From positions 6,510,001 through 6,574,000 of the forward strand of contig JAHREC010000013.1 of the NCBI GenBank assembly GCA_020081605.1: a stretch of 64,000 bases of DNA, read 5' to 3'. The notes under the pieces were generated by a model, which was not told the DNA's origin, did not search any database, and worked only from the letters and a program-made list of their open reading frames with translations. Every line of letters begins with the position of its first letter. Positions within the stretch are counted from its first letter, which is position 1. This document shows positions 25,101 through 40,100 of the stretch, in pieces. The stretch is from Albifimbria verrucaria (Eukaryota > Ascomycota > Sordariomycetes > Hypocreales > Stachybotryaceae). The position numbers and the translations under genes are program-made.

Positions 25101-28100
25101 TCGATTTCATTCACTCATGCAACGCATTCACGAATTACCAAAGCCACTGTGCTTCGAGCAACGTGGGCACTTGTTCTTGCACGTTATTGCGATTCAGATG
25201 ATATTTGCTTCGGTACAGTTATCTCTGGCCGAAATGCTTCTGTGCTAGGGCTGGAGAGCATCGCAGGCCCTCTCGTCGCAACAGTGCCTGTTCGAGTGAG
25301 CCTCGATCGGAAGCAAAATGTTGCAGACTTCCTCAAGGGCATTCAAAAACAGTCCTCGGATATGACCAACCATGAGCAGTTCGGCTTGCAGAATATCGCA
25401 AAATTGAGTCCAGATGCGATGGATGCCTGTGACTTCTCCAGTTTGCTAGTTATACAACCTGCTCAACTCGTTGCCACCGACCCGACAAAATCACTAATTG
25501 ATCCTACCCAGACCACAGAGACCTCAGTCGATGATCTGTTGGAAGGCTACTTTAATTATCCACTTGTCGCTCAAATTTATGTATTTGAAGATCATATAGA
25601 TCTTCAGATAACCTACGATTCACGAATTCTAGACCAATTACAAATTGAGGGGCTTTCAAACCATTTCGAATATGTTACACAGCAATTATTCACCGGGAAT
25701 GACGTACAGGTTGGTCAGATATCGCTCGCTGGACCCTGGGACTTGGAGAAAGCAACTTCATGGAGTGGTGCAAGTCCTGACGTTATCGAGACCTGTATCC
25801 ATCAAATGCTTGAACAACAGGCACAGCGCAGTCCTAATGCACCAGCTATTAGGGCATGGGACGGGAACTTACGTATGGCGAGTTGGATGCAGCTGCAAAT
25901 AGACTGGCCAACCACCTCCTTCAACAAGGCATCACCACAGAAGAGCTTGTGCATGTATGCTTTGAGAAATCTCTATGGTTCTTTGTGGCGATATTTGCAA
26001 TCAACAAAGCAGGTGGTGCATGGGTTCCTCTCGACCCATCGCACCCAGTGCAGCGGCATCAGGAAGTTATCCTTCAGACAAAAGCCAGTCTAAGCCTGAC
26101 ATCGGCTACAAATGCTGAGATGTGTCGAAGCCTTGGACTCAATGTTGTTGAGGTCACGGCTGAGTTTGATAGATTCCTAATGGATGATATGTTGAAACTA
26201 TCACTTCCGAAGGTCTCGCCATACCATGCAGCATACGTGCTATTTACCTCTGGCAGCACTGGCACTCCAAAAGGCGTTGTAATGGAACACTTCTCTGTGT
26301 GTACTAGCCAAACCGGCCTTACTGCCAGGGCTGGTTTGACTCCCGACGTACGCATGCTTCAGTTCTCCTCTTATGTGTTCGACGCATTTGTTTTCGAGTA
26401 CATCGCCACCGTCATTGCTGGAGGATGCCTCTACGTCCCTTCAGATGATGTTCGTATGAATCGATTAACTGATTTTATAAACGAAAACAGTATAAGCTGC
26501 GCGTTTCTCACACCTGCGATCATGCGCACGATTAAGCCTGAGGAGATTCCAAGCATGAAGACTGTACTTTCGGGTGGTGAGATGAGCGGCCAAGACATCC
26601 TCGACGCATGGTTTGACCAGGTCCGCCTCATACATAGTTGGGGGCCAGTAGAAACATGCGTGATCGGCATAACTCATGAGTGGCGCTCAGTTTATGAGTC
26701 CCCAAAGACAATCGGTACTCCGGTGGGCGGTTTCTTATGCTGGATTGTGGATGCAGAAGATCCTTCCCGTCTTGCTCCCATTGGATGTATTGGTGAATTG
26801 ATGGTTCAAGGCCCGACACTATTTCGGGAGTATCTCTCTGACTCCAAGAGAACTGCAGAGTCCATACTTACGCCCTTGCCTAAGTGGGTGCCCAGTCAGA
26901 CCATCGCCAGATGGAATCGCTTCTATAAGACAGGAGATCTGGCCTCGTACAATGCAGATGGCACAGTTGAATTCATTGGTCGCAAGGATACCCAAGTCAA
27001 AATACGTGGCTTGAGAGTTGAACTGGGTGAAGTTGAGCATAATATCCGGTTGAACCTAGAAGGGGTCCAACAGGTAGCAGTAGATATGCTCAATATGGGT
27101 AGCAACGCAATCCTAGTGTCCTACCTTTGTTTCAGCCGAGACATTGAGATAACTAAAAAGGACCCCAAGTTCAACCAGAAGATATTTTTCTGCCCCTGGA
27201 AGGGACACTTAAAAGCCGGATTACTTCTATGGTAGCCCAACTAAACGCAAAACTCCCTGGGTATATGGTACCGACGATATTCATTCCATGTCGTTTTATG
27301 CTGTCTATTACATCAACCAAGTTAGACAGAAAAAGCCTAAATAAGCTGACTATATCGCTCAATCAGAGAGACATTGCTACATACTCACTACAAGACTTGG
27401 AGAAGCGACCTCCCAAGACTGCAGCTGAAGTCAAGATGCAGGATCTGTGGGCCACAGTACTGGCAATTCCAACGGAGGCTATTGGACGAGATGATAGTTT
27501 CTTGAAACTAGGCGGTGACTCAATTAAGGCTATTCATCTGGTTTCGCTAGCTCGTCAACATAATATTGGGCTGACAGTGGCATTGATTTTTAAAGATCCA
27601 CGGCTTTCCCATGTGGCGGCCAATGCAACGGCATTTGAGGATGGCAGACAAGGACCAACAAGTCCGACATCTCCATTTGCTCTCCTTCCCTCAGACCAAT
27701 TAAATGATCTCCTAATTCAAGCTCGACAGCAATGCCGCTTGGCTAGCAACCAGGCTATCGAAGATGCCTACCCATGCACCCCTCTCCAGGAAGGCCTTAT
27801 GGCACTTGCCGTTAAGCAACCGCGTTCCTATATCGCTAGGCATGTATTCAAAATACCATTGAATATTGAAATTCCTCGCTTCAAGCATGCCTGGAACCAG
27901 ACAGTTGCTGCCTGTAGTAATCTTCGCACACGAATTGTGTTCATCGATGGGCAGTCAGTCCAACTGGTCCTACAGGACAATGTACAATGGACCTCAAATA
28001 GTGAAGGCACCCTTCATTCTATTTCAGACTTAGTTCATAACGTGGATATGACATATGGCTCACCACTCTGTCGTTACGGGCTCGCTAACAATCTCGATGG

Positions 28101-31100
28101 TCACACTTACTTTGTATTCTCCATCCACCACTCAATATCAGACGGCTGGACAATGGGACTTATTTGGCAACAATTCTACTGCTTCTACCATGAAGCTGAA
28201 GCACCAATCTTGCAACCTTATTCAAAGTTCATTAAATATCTTTCTGAAAGTGACCGCGAAATAAGTAAGCAGTACTGGGTAGCTCAACTCAATAATGCCA
28301 GCAAAACAGCCTTTCCACGTCAGCAGCGTAACGTGTCAGATGGAATTCAGAACAACAAAATCAAGACTTCAACCATGACGCTTTCGTTTCAAACAGCAAC
28401 TACCTCTATCACCAAAGCCACTATGTTACGGTCAGCATGGGCTATTGTGTTGGGACATTCTGCCGATACAAGTGATGTGTGTTTCGGTACTTCAGTATCT
28501 GGACGTCATGCGCCTGTCCCAGGCTTAGAAAGTATGGTCGGGCCGTTGGTGGCAACTGCCCCTGTGCGAATCTGTCTTGATCCCAGAAAGACGATCTCGG
28601 ATTTTTGATAGATGTGCAGCGTCAAGCATCTGAAATGGTCCCTCATGAGCAGTTTGGCTTACAGAACATTGCGAAGCTTAGCACTAGCGCTCACGATGCT
28701 TGTGATTTCTCCAGTTTATTGGTGGTCCAGCCGGCACAACTTCTCGCTGCCGCTGAAGGGGCAGACTCAATCCTCATGTCCACCACATCCGAGCAAACAT
28801 TGGATGAACTACTTGAAGGCTACTTCAACTATCCACTAGTTATCCAGGTCCAAGTGCATGATAATCACGTTGTTTTCAACGCAACCTACAACTCAAGTAT
28901 CCTTACAGAGATTGAGGTAAATGCTTTGTCTCATCATTTCGAACGCGTTATCCAACAGCTATCCACGAACGATCAGATGACAATTGGAACGATATCGTTA
29001 ACAGGCCAGTGGGATATTGAGCAAGCTATCAACAGAGCAGGCGAGGAGTTGGAGGTTACCAACTCTTGCTTACACCACCTAATTGAAAGTCAAGCATTGA
29101 AACAGCCAGATTCTCCAGCTATCCAGGCATGGGATGGGGATTTATCATATGCTGAACTAAATCAGGCAGCAGACAAATTAGCCTACCACCTAATTAGTAA
29201 CCATCAGGTGGTTACAGAAGACTTAATTCATGTATGCTTTGAAAAATCAATCTGGTTTTTGTTGCTATTTTAGCAATTAATAAAGCAGGTTGTGCGTGGG
29301 TGCCACTGGACCCCTCGCATCCAATTCAACGGCAGCAGGAAATAGTTGGCCAAACAGGGGCCAAGGTCGCTCTGGTATCAACTAAAAACGCTGAAACATG
29401 TCGCAGCCTAGGTCTTGATATTGTGGAAGTTACAGCAGACCTTCATAAGACCCTGAAACAGTATACGCAGGAAGAATCACCGCTTCCTCATGGATCTCCA
29501 CACAATGCAGCATACGTGCTTTTCACATCAGGAAGTACAGGTATTCCTAAAGGCCTAGTTATGGAACATGGATCGGTCTGTACTAGCCAGACGGCTATTT
29601 CCAAAAGATTAGGCCTTACACCGGAGGTCCGTATGCTACAGTTCGCCTCGTACGTTTTTGATCTCTGCATTGGAGAAATATTTGCTACGTTGGTATCGGG
29701 AGGCTGCCTTTGTGTCCCATCTGATGAGGTCCGTTTGGAAAGTCTGCCTCAATTTATCAATGAGAAGGACGTTAACTGGGCCTTCCTAACACCATCATTT
29801 GTGCGGACGATACAACCTAGGGAGGTACCGAAATTGAAGGCCTTACTTTTAGCTGGTGAAGCGGTTGGCCAAGATATCCTTGCTACATGGTTTGATAAGC
29901 TTCGATTATTCAACGGCTGGGGTCCTGCAGAGACATGTGTTTTTAGCACAATACACGAATGGAAATCGCTCCACGAGTCGCCTTTGACTATTGGAAAGCC
30001 TGTCGGAGGATTCTGTTGGGTCGTGGACCCAAAGCACCCAGCAGAACTGGCTCCAACCGGTTGCATAGGAGAGGTTATAATCCAAGGCCCAACTTTACTA
30101 CGAGAATATCTATCAGATTCCAAGAGAACTGCCGAAGCTATAATAAAGCAGCTTCCACAATGGATACCTGACAATATCCGAACATGGGGCCGGCTTTATA
30201 AGTCAGGGATCTCGCCTTTCATAATCCCAATGGGACGATTGAGTTTGTTCACCGAAAGGATACTCAAGTTAAGATCCGAGGCCTTCGCATTGAGTTAGGC
30301 GAGATTGAGCATAATATCCGCTCATACCTAGCCGGTACTCGACAGGTTGTTGTAGACATACTGGAGGTTGATAGCAGTATGAAATTGGTGGCCTACCTCT
30401 GTTTCACCAAAGAAACCCGGCCGAGTAACAATATTGGCAGCGCAGAAGATTTCTTTCTGCCTCTGACAAGCCAATTCAAAGACCAACTCTTGGCCCTAAT
30501 TGGAAGTCTAGGTGTCAAACTCCCTCGCTATATGATTCCTGCTATCTTCATTCCTTGTCGCTTTATGCCAACCATAACCTCGACAAAACTGGATCGAAAT
30601 AAACTGAAACTATTAATTGGTCGCTTGAGTTCAGCTGCTCTGAGTGAATACTCACTGGTAAACACTGAAAAACGTGCGCCGATTACCATGGCGGAGAAAG
30701 ACATGCAGCAGCTATGGTCTATGATCCTAAAAACTGCCCCAGAGAAAATTGGAAGAGACGACAGCTTCTTGCAGCTTGGCGGTGACTCCATTAGTGCTAT
30801 CCAACTGGTATCATTGGCACGGCAGCGCGGGATGAAGTTAACCGTGTCTTCGATCTTTGACGATCCTCGCTTATCTCAGGTGGCGAGCAGCATTGTTCCT
30901 GTGGATGACGAAAGTCTCGCTACGACGCCTTTCAATTTGCTACCAGCTGACCGAACCGACAATATTCTGGAGTCAGCTCGAGACCAATGTCAGCTCACTG
31001 ACCAGCAACGCATCGAAGACGCGTATCCCTGTACATCACTGCAAGAGGGTCTCATGGCACTTACGGTGAAACAGCCAGGATCATATATTGCCAAGTACTG

Positions 31101-34100
31101 CTATCAAATCCCTGATCACATTGATATCGAACGCTTTAAACATGCCTGGAACCTAACTGTCGGAGCATGTGGCAATTTGCGTACAAGGATCATTTTCATT
31201 GATGGATATTCCGTACAAGTGCTTATATCTGACGATGTTTCTTGGGACTCAGATGCGGCTCCAAGTTCAGATTCTGTTCCCATCACGATGAATGAGAAGA
31301 ACATGACATATGGTTCCCGACTTTGCCGATATAGCATAGGTCATAGAGATGATGGCCAGACCTATTTTTCATTAGCTATACACCACTCTGTCTTCGACGG
31401 TTGGAGTATGGGTCTAGTCAGACAGCAATTGCACAGTTTCTACTACAACGTAGATGCGCCGAAGCTGCAGCCTTACTCCCAATTTATTAACTATATTCTA
31501 CGCCAGAATCTGGAAACCAGCAAAGCTTACTGGGAAAATGAGCTGCATGGAGCAAGAAGAACAGTGTTTCCGCCAGATAGGTCTTCAACCAATAAACAGA
31601 TGAAGTCTGCGAATCGTATCAGCCAATCGACTACGAAACCTATATATTTCCAACAGTCGGAAACCTCGACTTTTACGAAAGCTACCATAATGCGAGCTGC
31701 GTGGGCAATTATGCTTAGTCGTTACTGCGACTCAGATGATATATGTTTCGGTACATCTGTCTCCGGCCGCCAGGCCCCAGTCCCTGGCCTGGAGACCATG
31801 GCAGGCCCCTTAGTTGCAACTGTTCCTGTCCGAGTCCATATTGACTCTACTAAGACAGTAAGCGAGTTTCTCGAAGGTATCCAGCGACAAGCATCCAATA
31901 TAGTGGCGCACGAACAGTTTGGTCTTCAAAATATCATGAAACTTAACGCCGACTTGCATGAGGCATGTGACTTCTCCAGCTTGCTCGTTATTCAGCCGTC
32001 CAAGCTGCTTGCCACTGCTGAGGGACCAGATAGTCTAATGGTTCCGGTTACAGCAGATCAGGCCGTAGCTGATGGCATGTTGGAAGGGTACTTCAGCTAT
32101 CCATTGGTCGTTCATGGCCATATTTACGACGACCATGTGAAATTTCATGCAATTTATGACTCAACCATCCTTACCGAAACACAAATTCATGGTTTGTCTT
32201 GTCATTTCGACCAAATAATTCAGCAACTAGCCAGGCAGGACAAGACTCCCTTAGTCAGATATCCCTGGTCGGGCCATGGGACATTGAACTAGCTATTGCC
32301 AGAAGAGGAAATGAACTTGAAGCTATTGACTCCTGTATACATCATTTGTTCGAGGAGCAAGCGAACCGTCATCCCAATGCAGTAGCAATCGAAGCATGGG
32401 ACGGGCAGCTTACATATGCACAGCTGGACAATGCGGCAAATATGTTAGCTCATCATCTTGTGGAATCTCATAGCATAGTGACAGAAGATTTAGTCCACGT
32501 ATGCTTTGAGAAGTCAGTATGGTTCTTCGTAGCCATTTTGGCTATCAACAAGGCAGGGGTGCCTGGGTTCCCTTGATCCCTCTCACCCGTTACAAAGGCA
32601 ACAGGAAGTGATAAGGCAGACAAGATCCAGGATTGCCATCACATCGGAGGCTAATGCAGACTTATGTCGCAGTTTAGGCTTAACTGTCGTTGAGGTCACA
32701 TCGGCTGTCTACGAAGTACTAGCTCAAAAACATTCCCAGGCTCCTTCAGTACTCCCTGAAGTCTCTTCACGCCATGCAGCGTACGTGCTATTCACATCAG
32801 GCAGTACAGGTACTCCCAAGGGCCTCGTTATGGAGCACGGATCGGTTTGCACTAGTCAGAGTGCTATCGCGATGAGGCTGGGCCTCGATTCCCAAGTATC
32901 TGAAGTCCGCATGCTGCAATTTGCATCGTATGTGTTCGATCTATGCATAGGTGAAATTTTTGCTACACTCATTTCTGGAGGGTGCCTCTGCGTTCCATCG
33001 GATGAGACTCGATTAGACGGTCTGGCGAGGTTTATTGGGGAAAGGAATATTAATTGGGCATTCCTAACACCCTCATTTATTCATACAATGGTACCAGAAG
33101 AAGTCCCAACTTTGAAGTCCTTACTCTTGGCAGGCGAGGCGGTTGGCCAGGATACACTCAAAACATGGCTCCCCAGAGTGCGTCTGTTTAACGGCTGGGG
33201 TCCGGCTGAAACATGTGTTTTCAGTAGCATCCATGAATGGCAATCATCAGAAAATGAATCGCCCCTAACGATAGGAAGGCCAGTTGCAGGCCACTGCTGG
33301 ATAGTTGACCCAGATGACTCGAGAAGCCTAGCGCCCATTGGATGTGTCGGGGAAGTTCTCATTCAAGGTCCAACATTGCTACGCGAATACCTTTCTGATC
33401 GTAAGAGAACCGATGATTCCATGGTCACACCATTACCACACTGGGTCCCTCAACAAGCGCAAGAGAAGCAACGATGGACTCGTCTGTACAAGTCCGGAGA
33501 TTTAGCCTTCTATAACACTGATGGCACAATGGAATTCGTTGGACGAAAGGATAACCAGATCAAGATCCGAGGGCTTCGAGTGGAACTTGGTGAAGTCGAA
33601 CACAGCATACGAACGGCCCTACATAATGTCCAGCAAGTAGCTGTGGATACTATGAGAACTGACCGCGGCGTGAGCTTAGTCTCGTATATATGCTTCAATC
33701 GAGATACCCAGACGGCAGAACGCAACATCAGTGTGGATACAGAAGGCATCTTCCTACCACTGACAAATGATTTGCAGACGCAGATCGTGGATCTGGTCGG
33801 TCAATTGAGAGTCAAGCTCCCTCGTTATATGATTCCATCAACATTCATACCATGCCGATATATGCCCTTTATTACGTCAACAAAGTTAGACAGGAACACA
33901 TTGCAACGACTTACAACCGCCCTAAGCGGGGACGAAATAGCGAAATACTCCCTAGTAAATTCAGAAAAACGGGCTCCTGAAACCACAATTGAGAAACAAT
34001 TGCAACAGCTGTGGGGTTCAGTCTTGAGAATCCCTGTCGAATCTATTGGAAAAGATGACAGCTTCCTACAACTTGGTGGTGATTCTATCAGTGCTATCCA

Positions 34101-37100
34101 GCTAGTTTCGTTGGCACGAAATCATGGAATAACGTTGACCGTTGCTTCCATCTTCAAGGATGCACGTCTCTCACATTTAGCAGACACTGCCGTGTTCCAG
34201 CATAATGATAACAGCTTATCGGCACCCTTGCCGTTCAGTCTTTTGCCAGTGCAAGATCTTACTGGACTGTTGAACCAGTGCCGTGTTCAGTGTCAACTCA
34301 GTAGTGACCAAGTCATCGAGGATGCGTACCCATGTACACCACTTCAGGAAGGTCTTTTAGCCCTTTCAATCAAACAGCCTGGATCGTACACAGCCACTTC
34401 TGTGTATAAGCTATCTAGGCGTGTTGATATCGAGCAGTTCAACCGTGCTTGGAAAGAGACTACAGCTGTTTGCACCGTATTACGCACAAGGATCGTTTTC
34501 ATAGAGGAAAAACAATCCAAATTGTTATCAAAGAGGATCACAACACTGACGATATGCTAAATAACAATGCAACGCTAGAAGGTGCTCTACAGGAAGTCAA
34601 GAATCTTAACATGACGTATGGCTCGCCTCTCTGCCATTGTTCCCTTGTCAAGAGTGACGATGGTTATAGGTATCTCGTATGGGCCATGCATCACTCTATC
34701 TTTGACGGTTGGACTGCAGACCTCATCATGCGGAAACTACAAGCTTCTTATGATGGTACTGAAGGACCCGCATTGCAGCCCTACTCCCGCTTTATCAAGC
34801 ACATTGTTGATCTCGATCCTACAGCCGCTGGGGAGTACTGGACGCAGCAGCTCGCTGAAGCCAAAAGAACGGACTTCCCACCTCGTCAACAACAGCTCAA
34901 CTGTTTCAATGAGACTGAAAACAATGGCCATACCAGTCAATCCTTAACGAAACTCATTTCATTCTCGCCCTCGCAAGCCTCTTCCATAACCAAAGCCACA
35001 GTCTTGCGAGCAGCATGGGCTATTGTTTTGTCGCGATACTGCGATTCAGATGATGTATGTTTTGGTACTTCAATCTCAGGTCGCCACGCCCCAGTTCCGG
35101 GGCTTGATGCCATGGCCGGCCCACTTGTTACGACTGTACCTGTAAGAGTTCGTACTGAAGGTCGAACGAAAACGGTAGACTTCTTGCGACATGTGCAGGA
35201 GCAAGCATCTGGAATGGTGGACTATGAGCAATTCGGTTTGCAGAATATATCCAGGCTAAGTACAGATGCTCGTGAAGCATGCAACTTCTCGAGCCTGCTG
35301 GTTATTCAACCAGCTCGGTTCCTTGGTTCTGACAGCGAGGAAGATCCAATCATGATTTCCGCTGTCCAGGATCAGAGCATAAGCAATGAAGGCCTTGAAG
35401 GATATTTTAACTATCCTCTTGTCATACATGCCCGCTTAGACGACAAGCAAGTGCATTTTCACGCGATATATGACAAGCAGATCTTGGCCAAGGCACAAGT
35501 CACGGCCATATCGCATCACCTGGATTATGTTCTCCAACAGTTGCTCACGGACCAAGAAAAATCACTCAGCGAGCTGTCTCTGGATGGACCTTATGATATT
35601 CAACAAGCCATTACCCATAAAGGTGACGATCCCATGGTTGTGGACTCTTGCATCCACCATATTGTCGAGCGACAAGCTTTGAACCAGCCAAACGCACCAG
35701 CTATCCATGCCTGGGACGGCAAGCTGACATATGCAGAGTTAAATAGCGCTGCCAACCGCCTAGCACGGTATTTAGGGAGTTATGGAGTTGTGAAAGAAGA
35801 CCTGGTCCATGTGTGCTTCGAGAAGTCAGTCTGGTTCTTCGTCTCTATCTTGGCAATCAACAAGGCTGGTGCCGCCTGGGCCCCTCTAGATCCATCGCAC
35901 CCAATGCAACGTCAGAAGCAAGTCATTACCCAAACAAAGGCCAAGTTAGCTCTGACTTCCATGGAGAATGAAGATATATGCGTGGCTCTTGGTGTTCAGG
36001 TAATTACCGTCACGGAGAGTCTTGACGCAAAATTGCGATGCCAATCAGCGGCATCTACACAGCCTACACCAGCCGTCGACGTGTCACCTCGGAACGCAGC
36101 TTATGTGTTGTTCACATCCGGAAGCACAGGAACGCCAAAAGGTGTCGTAATAGAGCATGATTCCATATGCACAAGCATGACAATTGTGGCTGAGAGGATG
36201 CGCATGACACCACATCATCGAATGCTTCAGTTTTCATCTTATGTTTTCGACGCATTTGTTCTAGAAGCAATAGCTACATTCATCGCAGGTGCTTCGGTTT
36301 GGGTGCCATCCGACCATGTTCGTATGAATGGGCTGACGAACTACATCCATGAGAACAAGTTAGATTGTGCCCTACTTACACCTACCTATGTCCGAACCAT
36401 CACCCCTGAAGATATTCCGAGCCTGAAAATATTGATCGTGGGTGGTGAGGCAGTTGGTCAAGATATCCTCGACTCTTGGTTTGGCAAAGTTCGGTTGATT
36501 AACTCCTGGGGCCCGTGGAGACTTGTGTTAGCAGCGCAACTCATGAGTGGACCTCTCGTGCTGAATCACCACTGACTATCGGTCGGCCAGTGGGAGGTTA
36601 CTGCTGGATTGTGGATCCTAATGATGCTTATCGCCTTGCACCTGCTGGGTGTGTAGGAGAGATTATGATCCAAGGTCCGAGTTTGCTGCGTGAATACCTA
36701 TCCAATCCCACTAGAACTGCTGAGTCTGTGATCAAACCGCTACCTGACTGGGTGCCAGAGTCTGCTCGGACGAAATGGGGCCGCTTTTACAAGACAGGAG
36801 ATCTAGCTTTCCACAATCCAGAGGGAAGACTTATATATGTGGGTCGCAAAGATGCACAAGTCAAAATACGCGGTCTCAGGGTGGAGCTTGAAGAGGTTGA
36901 GCATAACATTCGTATCGCTCTAGATGGCGTTCAACAGGTGGCTGTGGATGTCTTGAAGACGGAGAGTGGTGCTGTGAACCTAGTATCGTATCTTTGTTTC
37001 AGCAAAGAAACCGTTATGGCAGGACGAGAAGACCCCAACTCTTCTAAGGCAGAAGACATCTTCCTGCCACTTTTGAAAGATCTACAGAGAAAGATCGTTG

Positions 37101-40100
37101 CTCTTGTCGGCGAGTTAAGTGCCAAGCTTCCGCATTACATGATCCCAACGATCTTCATCCCGTGCCGCCACATGCCATTTATTACATCCACTAAGTTGGA
37201 TAGACTAAAACTCAGACGATTGACGACATTGCTCAACCGAGATGAGCTTGCAAAATACTCACTGGTGGATTCAGAAAAACGAGCTCCCGAGAACGCAAGA
37301 GAATTGGAACTTCGTGACTTGTGGTCCAAAGTACTCAAGATCCCTGCTGATACAATCGGGCGTGACGACAGCTTCCTACGCCTAGGCGGCGATTCTATTA
37401 GCGCCATACAGCTAGTCTCCCTCGCACGTCAGGCTGGCCTCGGACTGACGGTGGCGTCGATTTTCGATGACGCTCGCCTAGCACAAGTGGCAGCCAGGAT
37501 CGAAACTGTGAGTGATGACAGCGCACAAGCTACGACAGAGCCTTTCAGCCTTTTGCCTGTAACTCAAATCGGTGATCTTCTCAAACAAGCCGAGGATCAG
37601 TGCGCCTTGGTCAGTCAAGATATGATTGAGGACATGTTTCCATGCACGCCACTTCAAGAGGGCCTCATGGCCCTGAGTGTGAAACAGCCGGGCTCATACA
37701 TGTCTCGATTCACAATCGAACTACCTCAAACTTTGAATGCATCCAAGTTTAGAGCAGCAATGGAAACAACCATTCGCGCCTGTCCTAACTTGAGGACCCG
37801 CATTGTACAATCTTCTGCTGGACCTCTGCAGATTATTGTAGACGAGTCATTGACGTGGCAGCTACCTGAAGATGAAAATCACTTACTCTCAGACATTATC
37901 AGCCTTCCTCCTACATCTGTTGGCTATGGAACTCCTCTATCATTTTACACTTTGGCGAATTCAATGAACAGTCGCACGCTTGTGTGGGATCTCCATCATT
38001 CCGTCTATGATGCCTTTACGTTTGATCACATGGTGCGAATTCTGCAAATGGCCTGCATTGAGCAAAAGATACAGTTCTTAGTCCTGAACCTCGTTCTGTA
38101 AACTTCAGCAGCTATGTTAAATATCTGCTGTCCGTGCAAGAAGTTAAAGCCAAGGAATATTGGTTGGCGGAACTAGAAGGGGCTCGACCGATGCAATTTC
38201 CACAAGTTCCGGCAAAATTTGCTTCCAAGGTTCATTCAAACGGCGTACTAAATCGCCGTCTCCATATTCCATCCCACCTCGATACAGGCGTAACTGTTGC
38301 CAACTTACTGCGAGGTGCATGGGCCCTAGTCCTATCTCGATACCTTGAGAGTGAAGATGTCATATTTGGAAGCGTTGTTTCTGGGCGCAGTGCTCCAATT
38401 CCAGATATCCAGGGCATTCTTGGACCAACCATCGCTACTGTTCCCGTACGAGTTCGCATTGGGGCTATGGATACCGTGATGGAGTTCTTGGCAAAGGTCC
38501 AGGAAACTTCCAATTCTATGATTCCATTCGAACATACAGGCTTGCAAAACATCAGCAGATTGGGAGACGTTGCCCGAGAGGCATGTGATTTCAAGAACCA
38601 ATTCATTGTTTATCCGGCTTCTATGCATTCTGCTGAAGAAGACAATTCACCATTGAACAATGCAATAGTAGTCAAATCCCTACCAGACAGCAGCCAGAAT
38701 TTTGATGCCTATCCGCTCATCGTTCAATGCATTGTTGGAGAGAAGGGGCCGTCGAACTTCAAGTAACCCATGACACCAGAGTAATTGATAATCAACAAAT
38801 CCAGAGGATCTGCAACCATTTCGAACACGCTCTTATACAGCTGGTGGAAAAGAGCTCAGCCAAAGTATCGGATATCAGTTTGTGTGGACCGGAAGATATT
38901 AAACAAGTTATGCAGTGGAACGCCAAACAAGCCCCGAAATCATATTCCACCTGCTTTCCCAGTCTACTCCACCAAAAGGTACATGAGCATCCTGATAAGC
39001 AAGCTATCCTAGCCTGCGACGGTGATTTCAGCTACCTTGAGCTTGATGAATTATCGACGCGACTAGCAAGTTATCTTTCACAGCGTGGCCTCTCCTCAGA
39101 GCCCGAAATTATGGTTCCTATTTGCTTTGAAAAGTCTAAATGGGCAGCTGTTGCTATGATTGCTGTGATGAAAGCTGGAGCGGCTTTCGTCCCCATAGAC
39201 CCATCCCATCCTCTTGACCGACGTCGTGAGGTTCTGCAGACAGTTGATGCTACTATCATCATCACATCACCAGAAACAACTTTACTATGCGCCGGATTGG
39301 ATCTTGAAATGATCGTACTTTCAGATGAGCTGATGAAGGAACTGCCTGATATATCTATTAGGACCTCATCATCTTCTGTACACCATTGTACTCCTAACAG
39401 CACTGCCTATGTTATGTTCACATCGGGTTCCACGGGAACCCCTAAGGGCATTGTTGTTGACCAAACTGCGCTATGCTCTAGTATGATGGGTCATGGTAAC
39501 GCATATGGGCTTAATTCAACATCGCGGGTACTACAATTTTCAAATTTCACCTTTGATAGCAGCTTGAGCGAGTTACTCACGCCGTTGGTATTTGGAGGCA
39601 CTGTCTGTATGCCTTCCGATACAGAGAGATTGCAAGATATCGCAGGATATATCAACAACTCTCAAGTGACAGTGGCCATCTTAACGCCATCCTTCGCAAA
39701 TACCATTTCACCCGATGATGTGCCCTCGCTAGACACATTAATCCTTAGTGGTGAGGCGTTGGTCAACCACCTCAAGATATGGTGCGGTCGTGTCAAGCTT
39801 ATTAACGCTTATGGGCCATCTGAAGTGTGTATCGATTGTACAACGCACCAATTTCAATCTATCGATGAATCACCCAATTCAATTGGCCTTACATACAACA
39901 GCAATAGTTGGATTGTTGAACCAGATAATCACAATCAATTAACCCCTATTGGCTGTGTAGGAGAGCTTCTCATACAAGGTCCAACCTTGGCGCGTGGATA
40001 TCTTAAGAATAACGAGCAAACTCAAGCCTCATTCCTAGAAAGTGTTGAGTGGTTGCAGCCATCCTACTCCCAACATAGATTCTACAAGACTGGAGACTTG